64,000 nt of DNA from Desulfuromonadales bacterium (GTDB lineage Bacteria; Desulfobacterota; Desulfuromonadia; Desulfuromonadales; Geopsychrobacteraceae). Each line of letters opens with the position of its first letter. Positions within the stretch are counted from its first letter, which is position 1. The stretch is taken from assembly GCA_016931615.1 (NCBI GenBank), contig JAFGEL010000065.1, forward strand, positions 1 through 64,000, written 5' to 3'. Below the pieces are notes generated by a model. The model was given only the letters and a program-made list of their open reading frames with translations, did not search any database and was not told where the DNA came from. Below, one piece after another: positions 53,197 through 63,619 of the stretch. Both the position numbers and the translations under genes were made by a program.

Positions 53197-54620
53197 AAAA
53201 CCTTTTTGTCGGTCTGTTGTTGGTTGTCTTTGTCGGGGGATGCTCTGCGCCGTTTTCTCAACACCCACAGCGTCCGGATGAATTGAAGTTTTCTCCGCTG
53301 GAGTTCCATTTCCCAGAAGTTGCCAGATACAGGCTCAACAACGGAATGAAAGTCTACCTGAGGGAAAACCATGAGCTTCCCCTGGTTGATCTGACACTGA
53401 TGGTTGCGGGCGGCAGCATCTATGACCCTCTTGATAAAAGCGGCCTCTCACAGCTTTTTGCCGCTGTTCTTGAAACCGGAGGGAGCCTCGGACTGACTCC
53501 TGAGGCGCTAGAAGCAGAACTGGAATCAAAAGCCATTGTACTGACTGTTTCGAGTTCATCTTACACGTATGAAATCAATCTTTCTCTTCACAAAAATGAT
53601 CTTGAACGGGGCCTGACCATCCTGACTGATCTGCTGCAACGACCTAGCTTTGATGAACAGCGGCTCGAACTGGCGCGTAAACAGCTGCTTGAAGCGATCC
53701 ATCGAAAGAATGATGATCCCGGGGAACTTGCCGGACGTCTGCTTGCCGAGGCCGTCAACCCCGGACATCCTTTCGGAGCTTATCCAACCCTGTCCGGCGT
53801 CAACAGCCTGACCCGTGAGGATCTGCTGAACCTGCACAAGCGCTATTTCTACCCGAATAATTTCTGGCTGGCGCTATCCGGAGATCTTGACGGCAACGAG
53901 ATTATCCGCCTGCTGGAAGAGCGGTTTGCTGGATGGGATCAGTCGAAAACTTTCGCCCAGAGCTTTCCTCCCTTGCCTCAGGAACCGCTGGCGGGGGGGA
54001 TTTATCTTGCCGAGAAGGATATTCCCCAGACCACAATTCTGATGGGACATGCCGGAATCAGCAAAGATAATCCGGATGCTTTTGCCTTGCGGGTGTCCAA
54101 TTATATTCTCGGTGGTGGTGGTTTCAACTCGCGACTGATGCGGGAAATCAGGTCAAATCGTGGCCTGGCCTACTCCGTTTATTCTTACTTCCAGGTCGGA
54201 CGCCACCTCCCGGGACTGTTCATTGCCGGCAGCGAAACCAAACGCGACTCGACCGTTGAAGTGGTAGAGTTGATGCGGCAGATCATGCGGCAATTGATTG
54301 ACCAGCCGGTCAGTGAAGCTGAACTGGAGCTGGCAAAAAACAGTCTGATTAATTCGTTTGTTTTCGCCTTTGAAGATACCCATTCGGTCGTCAGTCGGAC
54401 AGCCCGTCTCGATTTTTATGGCTATCCTGAAAATTATATGGAAACATATCGGCAGCAGATCTCGGCAGTGAGTGTCGCCGACATTCAGCGGGTTGCCCAG
54501 CGCTACTTGCATCCGGAGCGGTTACAGATTGTTTTAGTTGGTGACAGCAGGACTTATGCAACTGAGCTGCTAAACTTGTCTTTGACGATTCACGACGTCG
54601 ATTTGGAAGAAAACCAATAG
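53193..54620 (+). CDS. M16 family peptidase homologue (inactive subunit-like lipoprotein)
   Basis: GLSQLFAAVLETGG in place of HxxEH; lipobox-like VVFVGGCSA. Confidence 0.92.
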   Translation: MKNLFVGLLLVVFVGGCSAPFSQHPQRPDELKFSPLEFHFPEVARYRLNNGMKVYLRENHELPLVDLTLMVAGGSIYDPLDKSGLSQLFAAVLETGGSLGLTPEALEAELESKAIVLTVSSSSYTYEINLSLHKNDLERGLTILTDLLQRPSFDEQRLELARKQLLEAIHRKNDDPGELAGRLLAEAVNPGHPFGAYPTLSGVNSLTREDLLNLHKRYFYPNNFWLALSGDLDGNEIIRLLEERFAGWDQSKTFAQSFPPLPQEPLAGGIYLAEKDIPQTTILMGHAGISKDNPDAFALRVSNYILGGGGFNSRLMREIRSNRGLAYSVYSYFQVGRHLPGLFIAGSETKRDSTVEVVELMRQIMRQLIDQPVSEAELELAKNSLINSFVFAFEDTHSVVSRTARLDFYGYPENYMETYRQQISAVSVADIQRVAQRYLHPERLQIVLVGDSRTYATELLNLSLTIHDVDLEENQ

Positions 54621-54637
54621 ACCTTCAAGGGAGATCC

Positions 54638-56032
54638 ATGTCAGCGGAAGGCAAATCCGAAGGTTCTGTCCCTACGCGTATAAGGCACGTGCTTTGGGAG
54701 CTCAACCCTAATGAGTTGTCTCCCTGGCGCAGGCTTTTACTTCGGCAGCTTCAGACCGCGGTCCTGGTCTTTCGCGATTTCAAAGTCAATCAGTGTCTGT
54801 TGCGAGCCGCGGCACTGACTTACTATACCATGCTTTCTCTGGTCCCTCTGCTGGCCCTGACATTTGCGCTGTTGAAAGCGTTCGGCGTACAGAACCTTCT
54901 TCAGCCGCTGATTATCGAAAAACTTAATGTCGGTGACGGGCAAATAGCCGAAGCGATTCTCAGTTACATTAACAATACCCAGGTCGCTCAGCTCGGCACC
55001 TTTGGTCTGGTTTTCCTCATTTTTGCCGTTGTCTCCCTGCTGACCAATGTCGAAAAGGCCTTTAATCATGTCTGGGGGGTTAAAGAAATCCGCCCGGTTT
55101 TGAGGCGTTTTTCAGATTATCTTTCCGTCATTCTTGTCGGTCCCGTGCTGATTATCTCTGCAATATCGATGACATCAACTCTGGCCAGCAACAACCTGGT
55201 TCAGAAGCTCATCGAAATGCAAATGGTCGGCAACGTTATTCTGCTGATGTTCAAGGTTGCGCCATTCTTTTTTATGTGGCTGGCTTTTACCGGGTTTTAT
55301 ATCTTTATGTCCAATATCAGGGTCGAATGGCGCGCAGCTTTTATCGGCGGTGTTGTCGGCGGAACGCTGTGGCAGGTGGCTCAGGTCGGCTATGTCTATT
55401 TTCAGGTGGGTGTAGGGCGCTACAATGCCATTTATGGAACGATGGCGGCGCTGCCGATTTTCATGGTCTGGCTCTACCTTTCGTGGGTCATCGTCCTTTT
55501 CGGTCTGGGTGTGACTTATGCCAATCAGAACCTGAGAACGGGTGGGCGTGATCTCAAGGGCTCTGAAGTCAGTCGAAACAGTTTTGAACAGGTTGCGCTG
55601 GCGTTGCTGGTGACTCTGGCCGATCTTTTTGAGCGCGGGGAGCCGGCGCAAAGCCATGAACAGCTGGCGAAGCTGTTGTTTGTTCCGCCGCGGCTGTGCC
55701 GCAATATCATTGAAACTCTGCAGGCCCTGGGTTTCGTCTCAGAACACTGTACTCAGGCAGGACGCTGCCGGTATCAGCTCGGTCGTTCCGCTGAAACACT
55801 TCTGCTGGCGGATATTTTTAAAGAGTTGCGTGATTATGGTCAGGAAGCCCTTTACCTCTATCCTCATCCCCAGACAGGCATCGCTTTGGAAACCTGTGCA
55901 AGGATCGAACAGCTGATCAATGAGGGAATGGCAGGAAGAACCTTAAGTGATCTGGTGGCCCAGTGTCATCAGCGCGAAGGTGAGGCACTGACGATCGTTT
56001 CTGACGATCAGAAGGCTGATCAGCCGGCGTAG
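54638..56032 (+). CDS. YihY/BrkB family inner-membrane protein with C-terminal winged-helix-like region
   Basis: RAAALTYYTMLSLVPLLALTFALL; WGVKEIRPVLRRFSDYLSVILVGPVL; YGTMAALPIFMVWLYLSW. Confidence 0.92.
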   Translation: MSAEGKSEGSVPTRIRHVLWELNPNELSPWRRLLLRQLQTAVLVFRDFKVNQCLLRAAALTYYTMLSLVPLLALTFALLKAFGVQNLLQPLIIEKLNVGDGQIAEAILSYINNTQVAQLGTFGLVFLIFAVVSLLTNVEKAFNHVWGVKEIRPVLRRFSDYLSVILVGPVLIISAISMTSTLASNNLVQKLIEMQMVGNVILLMFKVAPFFFMWLAFTGFYIFMSNIRVEWRAAFIGGVVGGTLWQVAQVGYVYFQVGVGRYNAIYGTMAALPIFMVWLYLSWVIVLFGLGVTYANQNLRTGGRDLKGSEVSRNSFEQVALALLVTLADLFERGEPAQSHEQLAKLLFVPPRLCRNIIETLQALGFVSEHCTQAGRCRYQLGRSAETLLLADIFKELRDYGQEALYLYPHPQTGIALETCARIEQLINEGMAGRTLSDLVAQCHQREGEALTIVSDDQKADQPA

Positions 56033-56724
56033 GTTTTCAGAGTGATCCGGCCGTCGACCATTTCCGCGTAAGAAAACTGGCTGATCCAGTCTCCCAGAGC
56101 GATTATCTTGGTGTTGTGATGTTCGTTTTCAGTCGGATAGTGATAGTGTCCACAGACAACGATCTGACAGTTACTGAAGTCTTCCTTTTCGATAAGGTTT
56201 CTCAGGTAAGGCGTCGGGTCACTGTGGAGCTTATGAGGATCATTTTTGGAGCTTTTGTTGCTCAGCCACAGGGCGAACGCCCAAACCAGGTCGGGGTGGA
56301 TTATCCGTGACAGCAGCTTGACCGGTGCGCTGCGCCAGAAGGCCCGTAATCGCCGATAGCCTGCTGAGGGGTTCAGCAGGTCTCCATGACAGATCAGGAT
56401 GTTGTGGCCATCCCAGTCAATGATTTGCTGATCCGGCACCAGGGTGCACTGCAGGGTTTCGGTGAAATATGGGCCCATGTTGAAATCGTGATTGCCTTCG
56501 ACAAAATAAAGTTTTGTTCCCGCATCCGTTAAGCGGCGAAGCGTTTCAAGAATGGGGATATAGACACTGAATATCAAATGCTTGTATCCCAGCCAGAACT
56601 CGAAAATGTCACCAAGCAGGAACAGGGCATCAAGATCTTTTTGCTGCTTGAGAAAGTCGATTAACAGCTGATAGTTTCGGTCTTGCGGGTTGCGTAGATG
56701 GGCGTCCGATAAAAATATGGCTCT
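56020..56724 (-). CDS. lpxH: UDP-2,3-diacylglucosamine diphosphatase-like metallophosphoesterase
   Basis: MRAIFLSDAHLRNP; LLGDIFEFWLGYKH; VEGNHDFNMGPYF; HGDLLNP; GHYHYP. Confidence 0.88.
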   Translation of the reverse strand, partial: RAIFLSDAHLRNPQDRNYQLLIDFLKQQKDLDALFLLGDIFEFWLGYKHLIFSVYIPILETLRRLTDAGTKLYFVEGNHDFNMGPYFTETLQCTLVPDQQIIDWDGHNILICHGDLLNPSAGYRRLRAFWRSAPVKLLSRIIHPDLVWAFALWLSNKSSKNDPHKLHSDPTPYLRNLIEKEDFSNCQIVVCGHYHYPTENEHHNTKIIALGDWISQFSYAEMVDGRITLKTYAG

Positions 56725-56789
56725 CATGCTGGCGACTATAATGAGCCGGTTCACGAAAGTCAATTCATCCTGTTGATAAGGAGCTGAAT

Positions 56790-57179
56790 ATGGAATATCC
56801 AATGATTCACATCTGTTATAGGGTTATGGATCTCGAAGCGACGGAAAAATTTTATCGCGAAGCTTTCGGGTTTGAGATTTCACGAAAAAAAGATTACCCC
56901 GATGGACGCTTTACCTTGTGCTACATGACCTCGGCAGGGTTGCCCTTTGAACTGGAGTTGACCTACAACTACGATCAGGTTGAACCCTACGTGATCGGCA
57001 ATGGCTATTCGCATCTGGCGGTGGGTGTGACGGACCTGGAAGCTTCACATCAGCGGCACAGTGAAATGGGGCTGGAGATCACCCCCTTGAAAGGATTGAC
57101 GGCAGGCCAGCCGCGCTTCTATTTTGTCACCGACCCGGATGGCTATCGGGTCGAAGTTGTGCGTCGCCCATCATTGTAA
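56790..57179 (+). CDS. gloA: VOC family protein (lactoylglutathione lyase-like)
   Basis: HICYRVMDLEATEKFYREAFGFEISRKKDYPDGRFTLCYM. Confidence 0.93.
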   Translation: MEYPMIHICYRVMDLEATEKFYREAFGFEISRKKDYPDGRFTLCYMTSAGLPFELELTYNYDQVEPYVIGNGYSHLAVGVTDLEASHQRHSEMGLEITPLKGLTAGQPRFYFVTDPDGYRVEVVRRPSL

Positions 57180-57192
57180 GGGGGAAGTTTTT

Positions 57193-57963
57193 ATGTCAGC
57201 TGAAAAACTATTGGATCAGGGCCTTCTGGCTCTCGAAGAGGGCGATGTGCGATCGGCTATCAAGTGTTTTCAGCAAGCTCTTGAACTGCAGGATTCCGTT
57301 GAAGGGCGTCTCCTGCTGGCAGAAGCACAGATCGAAAATGGCGCATTTGCTCAGGCGCACAAGAGTCTGGCTGCTGGGTTGCGGCTGGACCCGCAGTGCA
57401 TTGAGCTGTTGTTTTCCCTGGGCGATCTGTATCTCGAAGAAAACCGGAATGCCGAGGCCATTGCAACGTATCAACAGCTTATTGATCTGGATCCGGATGA
57501 GACTGACGCCTGGGTGAGCAAGGCGATGGCATACGCCAATAACGATGATTTTGAAGCTGCCGAAGAGGCCTGCCGAAAAGCCCTGGACGTCGATCCCGAC
57601 TCTGCTTTTGCCCTGAATGCCCTGGGTGACATTCATGTTGCCAAGGCTCGTCCTGAAGACGCGATTCAGTGTTTTCAGCGGGCATTGGAACTGGAGCCTG
57701 AAAATCCTCAACCCCATTTAAGTCTGGCCGAACTCTTTTATGATCTGAAAAAATTAGAGGAAGCAGAAGCTCATTGCCTGAAAGGTCTGGAACTTGACGC
57801 CAGTCTTCCCGGTGGTTATCTGACTCTCGGCAATATCTGTCTGGATCAGGACCGCAGTCAGGAAGCGGTTGAAAACTACCAGCAGTTCCTGCGGCTTGAA
57901 AAGAGCCCTGCTGCGCGGCAGATTTGCGATGAGGTCTCTGCTGTTATTGAAGGGCTGAAGTAG
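57193..57963 (+). CDS. Tetratricopeptide repeat protein
   Basis: Multiple TPR motifs (AIATYQQLIDLDPDETDAWVSKAMAYANNDDFEAAEEACRKALDVDPDS). Confidence 0.92.
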   Translation: MSAEKLLDQGLLALEEGDVRSAIKCFQQALELQDSVEGRLLLAEAQIENGAFAQAHKSLAAGLRLDPQCIELLFSLGDLYLEENRNAEAIATYQQLIDLDPDETDAWVSKAMAYANNDDFEAAEEACRKALDVDPDSAFALNALGDIHVAKARPEDAIQCFQRALELEPENPQPHLSLAELFYDLKKLEEAEAHCLKGLELDASLPGGYLTLGNICLDQDRSQEAVENYQQFLRLEKSPAARQICDEVSAVIEGLK

Positions 57964-58031
57964 AACCTCTGCCGGATTGCCATGGAGAGGCTGTTCAGCT
58001 TTGCAAGTGAGAGAGATTTTTTAAGATTTAT

Positions 58032-58059
58032 GCTGCCTAAGACGGCAGGGCAGCTTTTT
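58032..58059 (+). terminator. Intrinsic terminator after the TPR gene
   Basis: GCTGCC...GGCAGC followed by TTTTT. Confidence 0.55.
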
Positions 58060-58076
58060 GATTCCGGGTTTTTTTC

Positions 58077-60005
58077 ATGGGGATAGCAGCTGACATCGTC
58101 ATCATTGTCGTTGCAGCACTGATCGGCGGCCTGGTGGCCCAGCAATTCAGGCAGCCTCTGGTTCTCGGGTACATCCTGGCCGGGGTGGTGATCGGGCCGT
58201 TTTCCGGAGGCATGACGGTATCAGACCCTCACGAAGTTGAGAAGCTCGCTGAAATAGGGGTTGCCCTGTTGTTGTTTGCGCTGGGCCTTGAATTTTCCCT
58301 GCGTGAACTGAAGCCGGTTAAATATGTTGCTCTGATCGGCGGTCCGATACAGATCATCCTGACCATTCTCTACGGTTATGTTCTGGGACGCTGGATGGGC
58401 TGGGACAGCGGGCCGGCGCTGTGGCTGGGTGGGCTCGCTTCATTGTCGAGTACCATGGTGATCCTCAAGACCCTGATGGCCCAGGGGATGATGGGAACCC
58501 TCTCCAGCCGTGTGATGATCGGCATCCTGATTGTTCAGGACCTGGCCGTCGTGCCCCTGCTTATTCTGTTGCCTCAAATCACCAACCCCGCAGCGGGGCT
58601 GCCGGCCCTCGGCGTCGCGCTGCTCAAATCGGTCATTTTTCTGGCCATGATGCTGTTGCTGGGGACCCGTCTTTTACCCAGATTCCTGGCGATGATCTCG
58701 CGCTGGAACTCACGCGAGCTGTTTATCCTGACGATTACCGCAACCGGACTCGGTATCGGATATGCGACCTACCTGGCGGGACTTTCCTTCGCTTTCGGGG
58801 CCTTTGTTGCGGGTATGGTGTTGAGCGAATCCGACTACGGCCATCAGGCGTTGAGCGATATTATCCCGCTACGCGACCTCTTTGGTCTGTTGTTCTTTAC
58901 CTCCGTGGGGATGCTGCTTGATCCCGCTTTCCTGTTGGCGCAGTGGCCGGGGGTGCTGCAGCTGGTGCTGCTGGTTGCGCTTGGAAAAGGCTTGATTGTG
59001 GCCGGTATTGCCCGTGGCTTCGGCTACGGCAACGTTATTCCCCTGGCTGTCGGTCTGGCGATGTTTCAGATCGGGGAATTTTCCTTCGTTCTGGGGCAGG
59101 TCGGTTTCAGCGGTGGTTTTTTGAACGCTGAGCAACATGCCTACATTCTGGCGGCGACGATTATCAGTATGTTGCTGACGCCCATGGCTTCGGGGTTGAC
59201 CGCACCCCTGTATGGCTTGAAAAAACGTTTGAGCAAGAAAGAACTGCTGGAAACCATGAACCTCCCTGAAGATGGGCTCCATGATCACGTTGTCATTGCC
59301 GGGGGAGGGCAGGTCGGTCAGCATATCGCCACTATCCTCAGGCAACTGAACGTGCCTTTTGTTGTCATAGAACTTGCGCACCGGGCCGTGGATGAATGCA
59401 AGAGGAGGGGTCTCCCGGTTATCTACGGTGATGCCGGTCATCAGATCGTTCTCGAAGCTGCTCAGCTGTCCGATGCCAAGCAGGTACTGATTACCATCCC
59501 GCATATCACCACAACCGAGACCATTGTCCGCTATGTCCATCAGCATTTTCCCCGCTTGAAGATCGTCGTGCGCTCTGTGGGTATTGAGCAGTTGCGTTCG
59601 CTCTACGAAGATGGCGTTTATATGGTCATCCTGCCTGAGCTGGAGGCTGGCCTCGAGATTGCGCGGCAGGCGCTGTTGAATCTGAATCTGCCGGTTACGG
59701 AAATTCAGAAGTTTACCGACGCTGCCCGCCGGGATCATTACCATCATGCCTATGCGGATCAGGAACATCTCAAGCATATTCGTTCGCTGAAAAATGCCTC
59801 GGACCTGCTGCAGCTTAGATGGCAGGAATTGAATCAGGACAGCTTGCTGGTTGGACGTAGTTTACGTCAGCTGGATATGCGTCAGTTAACGGGAGCTTCT
59901 GTCGTTGGTGTTTTGCGCAATGGCCAGTTCATGGCCAATCCATCGGCCGACTTGGTTTTTCAGGCCGGGGATATGGTGGCCCTGATCGGTAGTGGCCAGG
60001 AATAA
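58077..60005 (+). CDS. Monovalent cation:proton antiporter-2 (CPA2) with TrkA-N/TrkA-C domains (YbaL/KefB-like)
   Basis: Many TMs; [51 protein letters not shown]-terminal TrkA-C. Confidence 0.95.
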   Translation: MGIAADIVIIVVAALIGGLVAQQFRQPLVLGYILAGVVIGPFSGGMTVSDPHEVEKLAEIGVALLLFALGLEFSLRELKPVKYVALIGGPIQIILTILYGYVLGRWMGWDSGPALWLGGLASLSSTMVILKTLMAQGMMGTLSSRVMIGILIVQDLAVVPLLILLPQITNPAAGLPALGVALLKSVIFLAMMLLLGTRLLPRFLAMISRWNSRELFILTITATGLGIGYATYLAGLSFAFGAFVAGMVLSESDYGHQALSDIIPLRDLFGLLFFTSVGMLLDPAFLLAQWPGVLQLVLLVALGKGLIVAGIARGFGYGNVIPLAVGLAMFQIGEFSFVLGQVGFSGGFLNAEQHAYILAATIISMLLTPMASGLTAPLYGLKKRLSKKELLETMNLPEDGLHDHVVIAGGGQVGQHIATILRQLNVPFVVIELAHRAVDECKRRGLPVIYGDAGHQIVLEAAQLSDAKQVLITIPHITTTETIVRYVHQHFPRLKIVVRSVGIEQLRSLYEDGVYMVILPELEAGLEIARQALLNLNLPVTEIQKFTDAARRDHYHHAYADQEHLKHIRSLKNASDLLQLRWQELNQDSLLVGRSLRQLDMRQLTGASVVGVLRNGQFMANPSADLVFQAGDMVALIGSGQE

Positions 60006-60028
60006 CCGGGTTGAAAATCACCAATAAG

Positions 60029-60055
60029 AAAGGCCGCCTGAATAAGGCAGCCTTT
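60029..60055. terminator. Hairpin terminator between convergent genes
   Basis: AAAGGCcGCCTgaatAAGGCaGCCTTT. Confidence 0.6.
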
Positions 60056-60083
60056 CGATTGACTATGTCGTGGACTGAATGAA

Positions 60084-60374
60084 TTATTTCTTTTTGCCGG
60101 CCGCAGCCCGCTTGGCAGCTTTGAGTGGGTTTACCCTGACATCGTCGGATTTGATGTCCACTTTCTTGTGAGTGGCAAAATTGCAGAGACCACTGGCCCA
60201 CTTTGCGGCAGGGTTGGGAAACGAGGTACACACGTCGCCAATGCTTCCTTTGGCGATGCGATCGCAACCCTGACATTCTTCAACAATCACCTGGCAGCTG
60301 CCGCCTTCGGCGGAACAACCGGTTTTTTTCCAAAAAGTACACTCTGTACCGGGGAGAACTGTTTGACACTGCAT
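60084..60374 (-). CDS. PxxKW family cysteine-rich protein
   Basis: Nine or more Cys and NPAAKW motif; Lys-rich C terminus. Confidence 0.85.
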   Translation of the reverse strand: MQCQTVLPGTECTFWKKTGCSAEGGSCQVIVEECQGCDRIAKGSIGDVCTSFPNPAAKWASGLCNFATHKKVDIKSDDVRVNPLKAAKRAAAGKKK

Positions 60375-60486
60375 GGTATTATTCCTCCTAGCTTAGCGCT
60401 TTGGTTCGTGTTCAGAACGCCTAGATATAGCTAATTCGAATGATCGAGTCAACGCTTTTTTGCTTGTCCCGGGAGCGCTTTTTTCT

Positions 60487-61641
60487 TCAGGCTTCATGCT
60501 GAAATTGCTGTTTGTTGAGTTGCAGCAGGAGGATGGCTGCTAAAATAATCATTCCGATGATTGAAAGGGGGATTGTGAAACTGCCGCTGCGGTCATAAAT
60601 ATACCCGGCGAACAAAGGTGCCACAGCACCGGGAATATTTGAGGAAAAAAGCCAGCCATAGATTGATCCGACCTTGTCAGCTCCCCAGATGCGGGCTACG
60701 GAACCCGCGTATATAACAAGCACACCGCCATAGTTGAAGCCGGATAAAATCGCAAAGATCTGTAATCCCGTTGCCGAAGTCAGAATGAAGGGCGACATAA
60801 ACAGCAACACGGCCTGTGACAGCAGGTTGATTTGAATCATCGATTTGCTGTTAACGCGATCGAAAATGCTGCCCCAGGTGACTCGTCCGATCGCATTCGC
60901 GATGGCAAAAAAGGAAACGGCGCTGACACCACTCAACAGGCTCGCTGATTTAAACAGTTCCTTGATGTTGGCATTGACGGCAAAGCCGGCGGACAGGCCG
61001 GTAAACATGGCAAAATACAGAATAATGAAGCGCCTGTCGGTGATGACTTTGGTAAATTTGAGTTTAATCGTGCCGGTTGCGGAAAAATCAGGTGGATTTT
61101 TCATGAACAGTCCGGCAAAAATGATCAGCGCTAAAAATATGCCGCCCAGGTAGGCAAAGACCTGGAAAGGGGAATATCCGACTTTAAGCAGATACCCGGC
61201 AAGGCTGCTGACCAGGGCCGCGCCACCGCCGAAGCCGGCAACTGCAATCCCAGTGACCAGCCCTTTATTGTTGGGAAACCACTTTATGCAGGTCGAGATC
61301 GGAACGATATAGGCGATGCCGGCCCCGATACCGGCGATCACCCCGTTGCCGAGAATGGTCAGGGTGAAGTTCCCGGCGCCGCATGAGGAGAGGATCCATC
61401 CGCTTCCGAACAACAGGCCCCCGAGGATTGTCGCGGCCCGCGGGCCGATTTTTTCGACCAGGGTTCCGGAGAAGATCATGGTTGCCGGAAAGATAAAATA
61501 GAAAACCGAAAAGGGCACCTGAGCCTGTGCCTGGGTTATGCCGAGTAAGGACTTGAGGTGATGAACGTAAACCGACCAGGAGTAGGTTGCTCCCAGGCAG
61601 ACCTGCATCAGTAGAGCGGAAAGAATAATCATGACGCGCAT
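60487..61641 (-). CDS. OFA-family MFS transporter
   Basis: 12-TM MFS; GATYSWSVYVHHLKSLLGITQAQAQVPFS; YIVPISTCIKWFPNNKGLVTGIAVAGFGGGAAL. Start at MRVMIILSAL (61641) favoured over 61659. Confidence 0.9.
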   Translation of the reverse strand: MRVMIILSALLMQVCLGATYSWSVYVHHLKSLLGITQAQAQVPFSVFYFIFPATMIFSGTLVEKIGPRAATILGGLLFGSGWILSSCGAGNFTLTILGNGVIAGIGAGIAYIVPISTCIKWFPNNKGLVTGIAVAGFGGGAALVSSLAGYLLKVGYSPFQVFAYLGGIFLALIIFAGLFMKNPPDFSATGTIKLKFTKVITDRRFIILYFAMFTGLSAGFAVNANIKELFKSASLLSGVSAVSFFAIANAIGRVTWGSIFDRVNSKSMIQINLLSQAVLLFMSPFILTSATGLQIFAILSGFNYGGVLVIYAGSVARIWGADKVGSIYGWLFSSNIPGAVAPLFAGYIYDRSGSFTIPLSIIGMIILAAILLLQLNKQQFQHEA

Positions 61642-61709
61642 AGATGGATCCTTGTACATTGAAAGTGGCGAGTTGGTTAAGATGAAGTGTTTACCGATTT
61701 TTGGTCATA

Positions 61710-61737
61710 TTGGCACTTGGTCTGACCAGATTATAGA
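61710..61737 (+). promoter_or_regulatory. Promoter overlapped by TTGGTCTGACCA operator-like palindrome
   Basis: TTGGCA-N16-TATAGA (plus); TTGACA-N15-TATAAT on minus; TGGT-CTG-ACCA at 61718-61728. Confidence 0.45.
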
Positions 61738-61803
61738 GTTGTTCACAGTCTGTCAATTCCCGGCTATGTACGGTTGTAAAAAATCTGATCGGAGTGCTGT
61801 GGT

Positions 61804-62076
61804 ATGTCTCTGAAAAAGCTCCAGGCTGACGAATGGGAGCGCATCTGTGAGCGTTGTGGTCGTTGCTGTTATGAAAAGTACGCTTACCGGGGGAAGATAT
61901 TTTATTCCAAGACGCCGTGTCCCCATCTTGATACAAAAACTCAGCTGTGCAAAATCTATCATCAACGAGCCAAACTTCACCCGGAGTGTGTGCAGTTGAC
62001 CCCGGAGCTGGTTCGTGCCGGAATATTGCCGGATGATTGTCCTTATGTAAGACTTATCAGCGGTGAAGATGATTAG
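61804..62076 (+). CDS. YkgJ/YcgN-like cysteine-cluster protein
   Basis: CERCGRCCYEKYAYRGKIFYSKTPCPHLDTKTQLCKIYHQR...HPEC. Confidence 0.85.
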   Translation: MSLKKLQADEWERICERCGRCCYEKYAYRGKIFYSKTPCPHLDTKTQLCKIYHQRAKLHPECVQLTPELVRAGILPDDCPYVRLISGEDD

Positions 62077-62150
62077 ATTTTCCGGACGAAATTTAACTCT
62101 GTGCTATCATTATGTATTGAAACTTTATAGACCTATTGAGAGGGAGAGTT

Positions 62151-63572
62151 ATGACCCAAATAAAATTTGGTACTTCAGGCTGGCGCGGCATTGTTTGTGA
62201 TGAATTTACTCTGGCGAATGTTCGTGTGGTCACTCAGGCAATTGCTGATTATCTGCACGATCAGAAGCTGGCTGAAAAGGGCGTCGTTGTAGGCTATGAC
62301 GCCCGTTTTATGGGTAAGGACTTTGCCCGCGAGACGGTGCGTGTGCTTGCCGGTGCGGGGATCAAGGCTTTTCTCTGCAATCGCGATACACCGACACCGG
62401 TTATTTCTCATGAATTGATCCACCGTCAGGCTGCGGGGGCGATTAATTTCACCGCCAGCCACAATCCTTATGACTATAACGGGATTAAATTTTCCCCGGC
62501 ATGGGGTGGACCGGCCCTGCCCGAAACAACCGGAGATATCGAAAAACGCGCCAATGCGATGCTGGGTGAAATCGTATTTAAAGATATGCCGCTGGACGAA
62601 GCGGAAAGCATGGGACTTTTTGAAGAAATTGACCCGCGCGAAGAGTATTTTTCGACCATGCGCGGCCTCATTGATTTCAAGGCAATCGCCCAATCGGGGA
62701 TCAGGATTGCCGTCAATCCCCTGTTCGGCTCAGGGCGAGGTTATCTGGATCGCCTGCTGAGCGAGGCCGGTGTCGATATCGTAACGATGAACGACCACAC
62801 GGATCCCTACTTTGGTGGGGAACCCCCGGAGCCTGCCGAGGCTCATATTCAGGATTTCATCAACCTGATCAAGTCGGACGCTGATATCCGTTTGGGCCTG
62901 GCGACGGATGGTGATGCCGACCGCTTCGGCATCGTTGATGGTGACGGGAGCTATATTGAGCCCAATTACATTCTCGCCCTGCTGTTCGATTACATGATCC
63001 GCAGCAAGGGTCTGAAGGGTAATGCGGCGCGGAGTGTTGCGACTTCCCACTTGATCGATGCCGTCGCTGAATACCATGGTGTCGAAGTTCTTGAGACCCC
63101 GGTCGGGTTCAAATTTATCGGTGAATATATCAGTGAAAACCGGATTCTGATTGGTGGTGAGGAGAGCGCAGGGCTGAGTATTCAGGGTCATGTTCCGGAG
63201 AAGGACGGCATTCTGGCCTGTCTGATGGTTGCAGAGATGGTCGCCGTTGAGAAAAAGTCGCTGCAGCAATTACTCGACGACCTTTATGCCCGGGTTGGTG
63301 AAATTCATACCAAGAGGATTAATATTCGACTGTCGCCAGAAGTCGAAACCAGGCTGCCTGCCAAGTTTGCCAATCCGCCAAAACAGATCGGCGGGCATGA
63401 TGTCATCCAGGTTATTCGGGTTGACGGAAACAAATACCTGTTTGACGATGGCTCCTGGATGTTATTCCGCAAATCGGGAACCGAACCGGTCGTCAGGTTG
63501 TATTCCGAGGCTAAAACGGCTGGAAGGATGAGGGAGTTGCTGGATTTGGGGCAGCGCTTTATTTTGGAGTAG
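62151..63572 (+). CDS. Phosphoglucomutase/phosphomannomutase family protein
   Basis: KFGTSGWRGIVCDEFT; FTASHNPYDYNGIKFSPAWGGP; ATDGDADRFGIVD; GGEESAGLS. Confidence 0.95.
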   Translation: MTQIKFGTSGWRGIVCDEFTLANVRVVTQAIADYLHDQKLAEKGVVVGYDARFMGKDFARETVRVLAGAGIKAFLCNRDTPTPVISHELIHRQAAGAINFTASHNPYDYNGIKFSPAWGGPALPETTGDIEKRANAMLGEIVFKDMPLDEAESMGLFEEIDPREEYFSTMRGLIDFKAIAQSGIRIAVNPLFGSGRGYLDRLLSEAGVDIVTMNDHTDPYFGGEPPEPAEAHIQDFINLIKSDADIRLGLATDGDADRFGIVDGDGSYIEPNYILALLFDYMIRSKGLKGNAARSVATSHLIDAVAEYHGVEVLETPVGFKFIGEYISENRILIGGEESAGLSIQGHVPEKDGILACLMVAEMVAVEKKSLQQLLDDLYARVGEIHTKRINIRLSPEVETRLPAKFANPPKQIGGHDVIQVIRVDGNKYLFDDGSWMLFRKSGTEPVVRLYSEAKTAGRMRELLDLGQRFILE

Positions 63573-63619
63573 TCACTGGTGTCCAGGGAAGGCTTGACAG
63601 CCTTCCCTCGACCTCTCTT

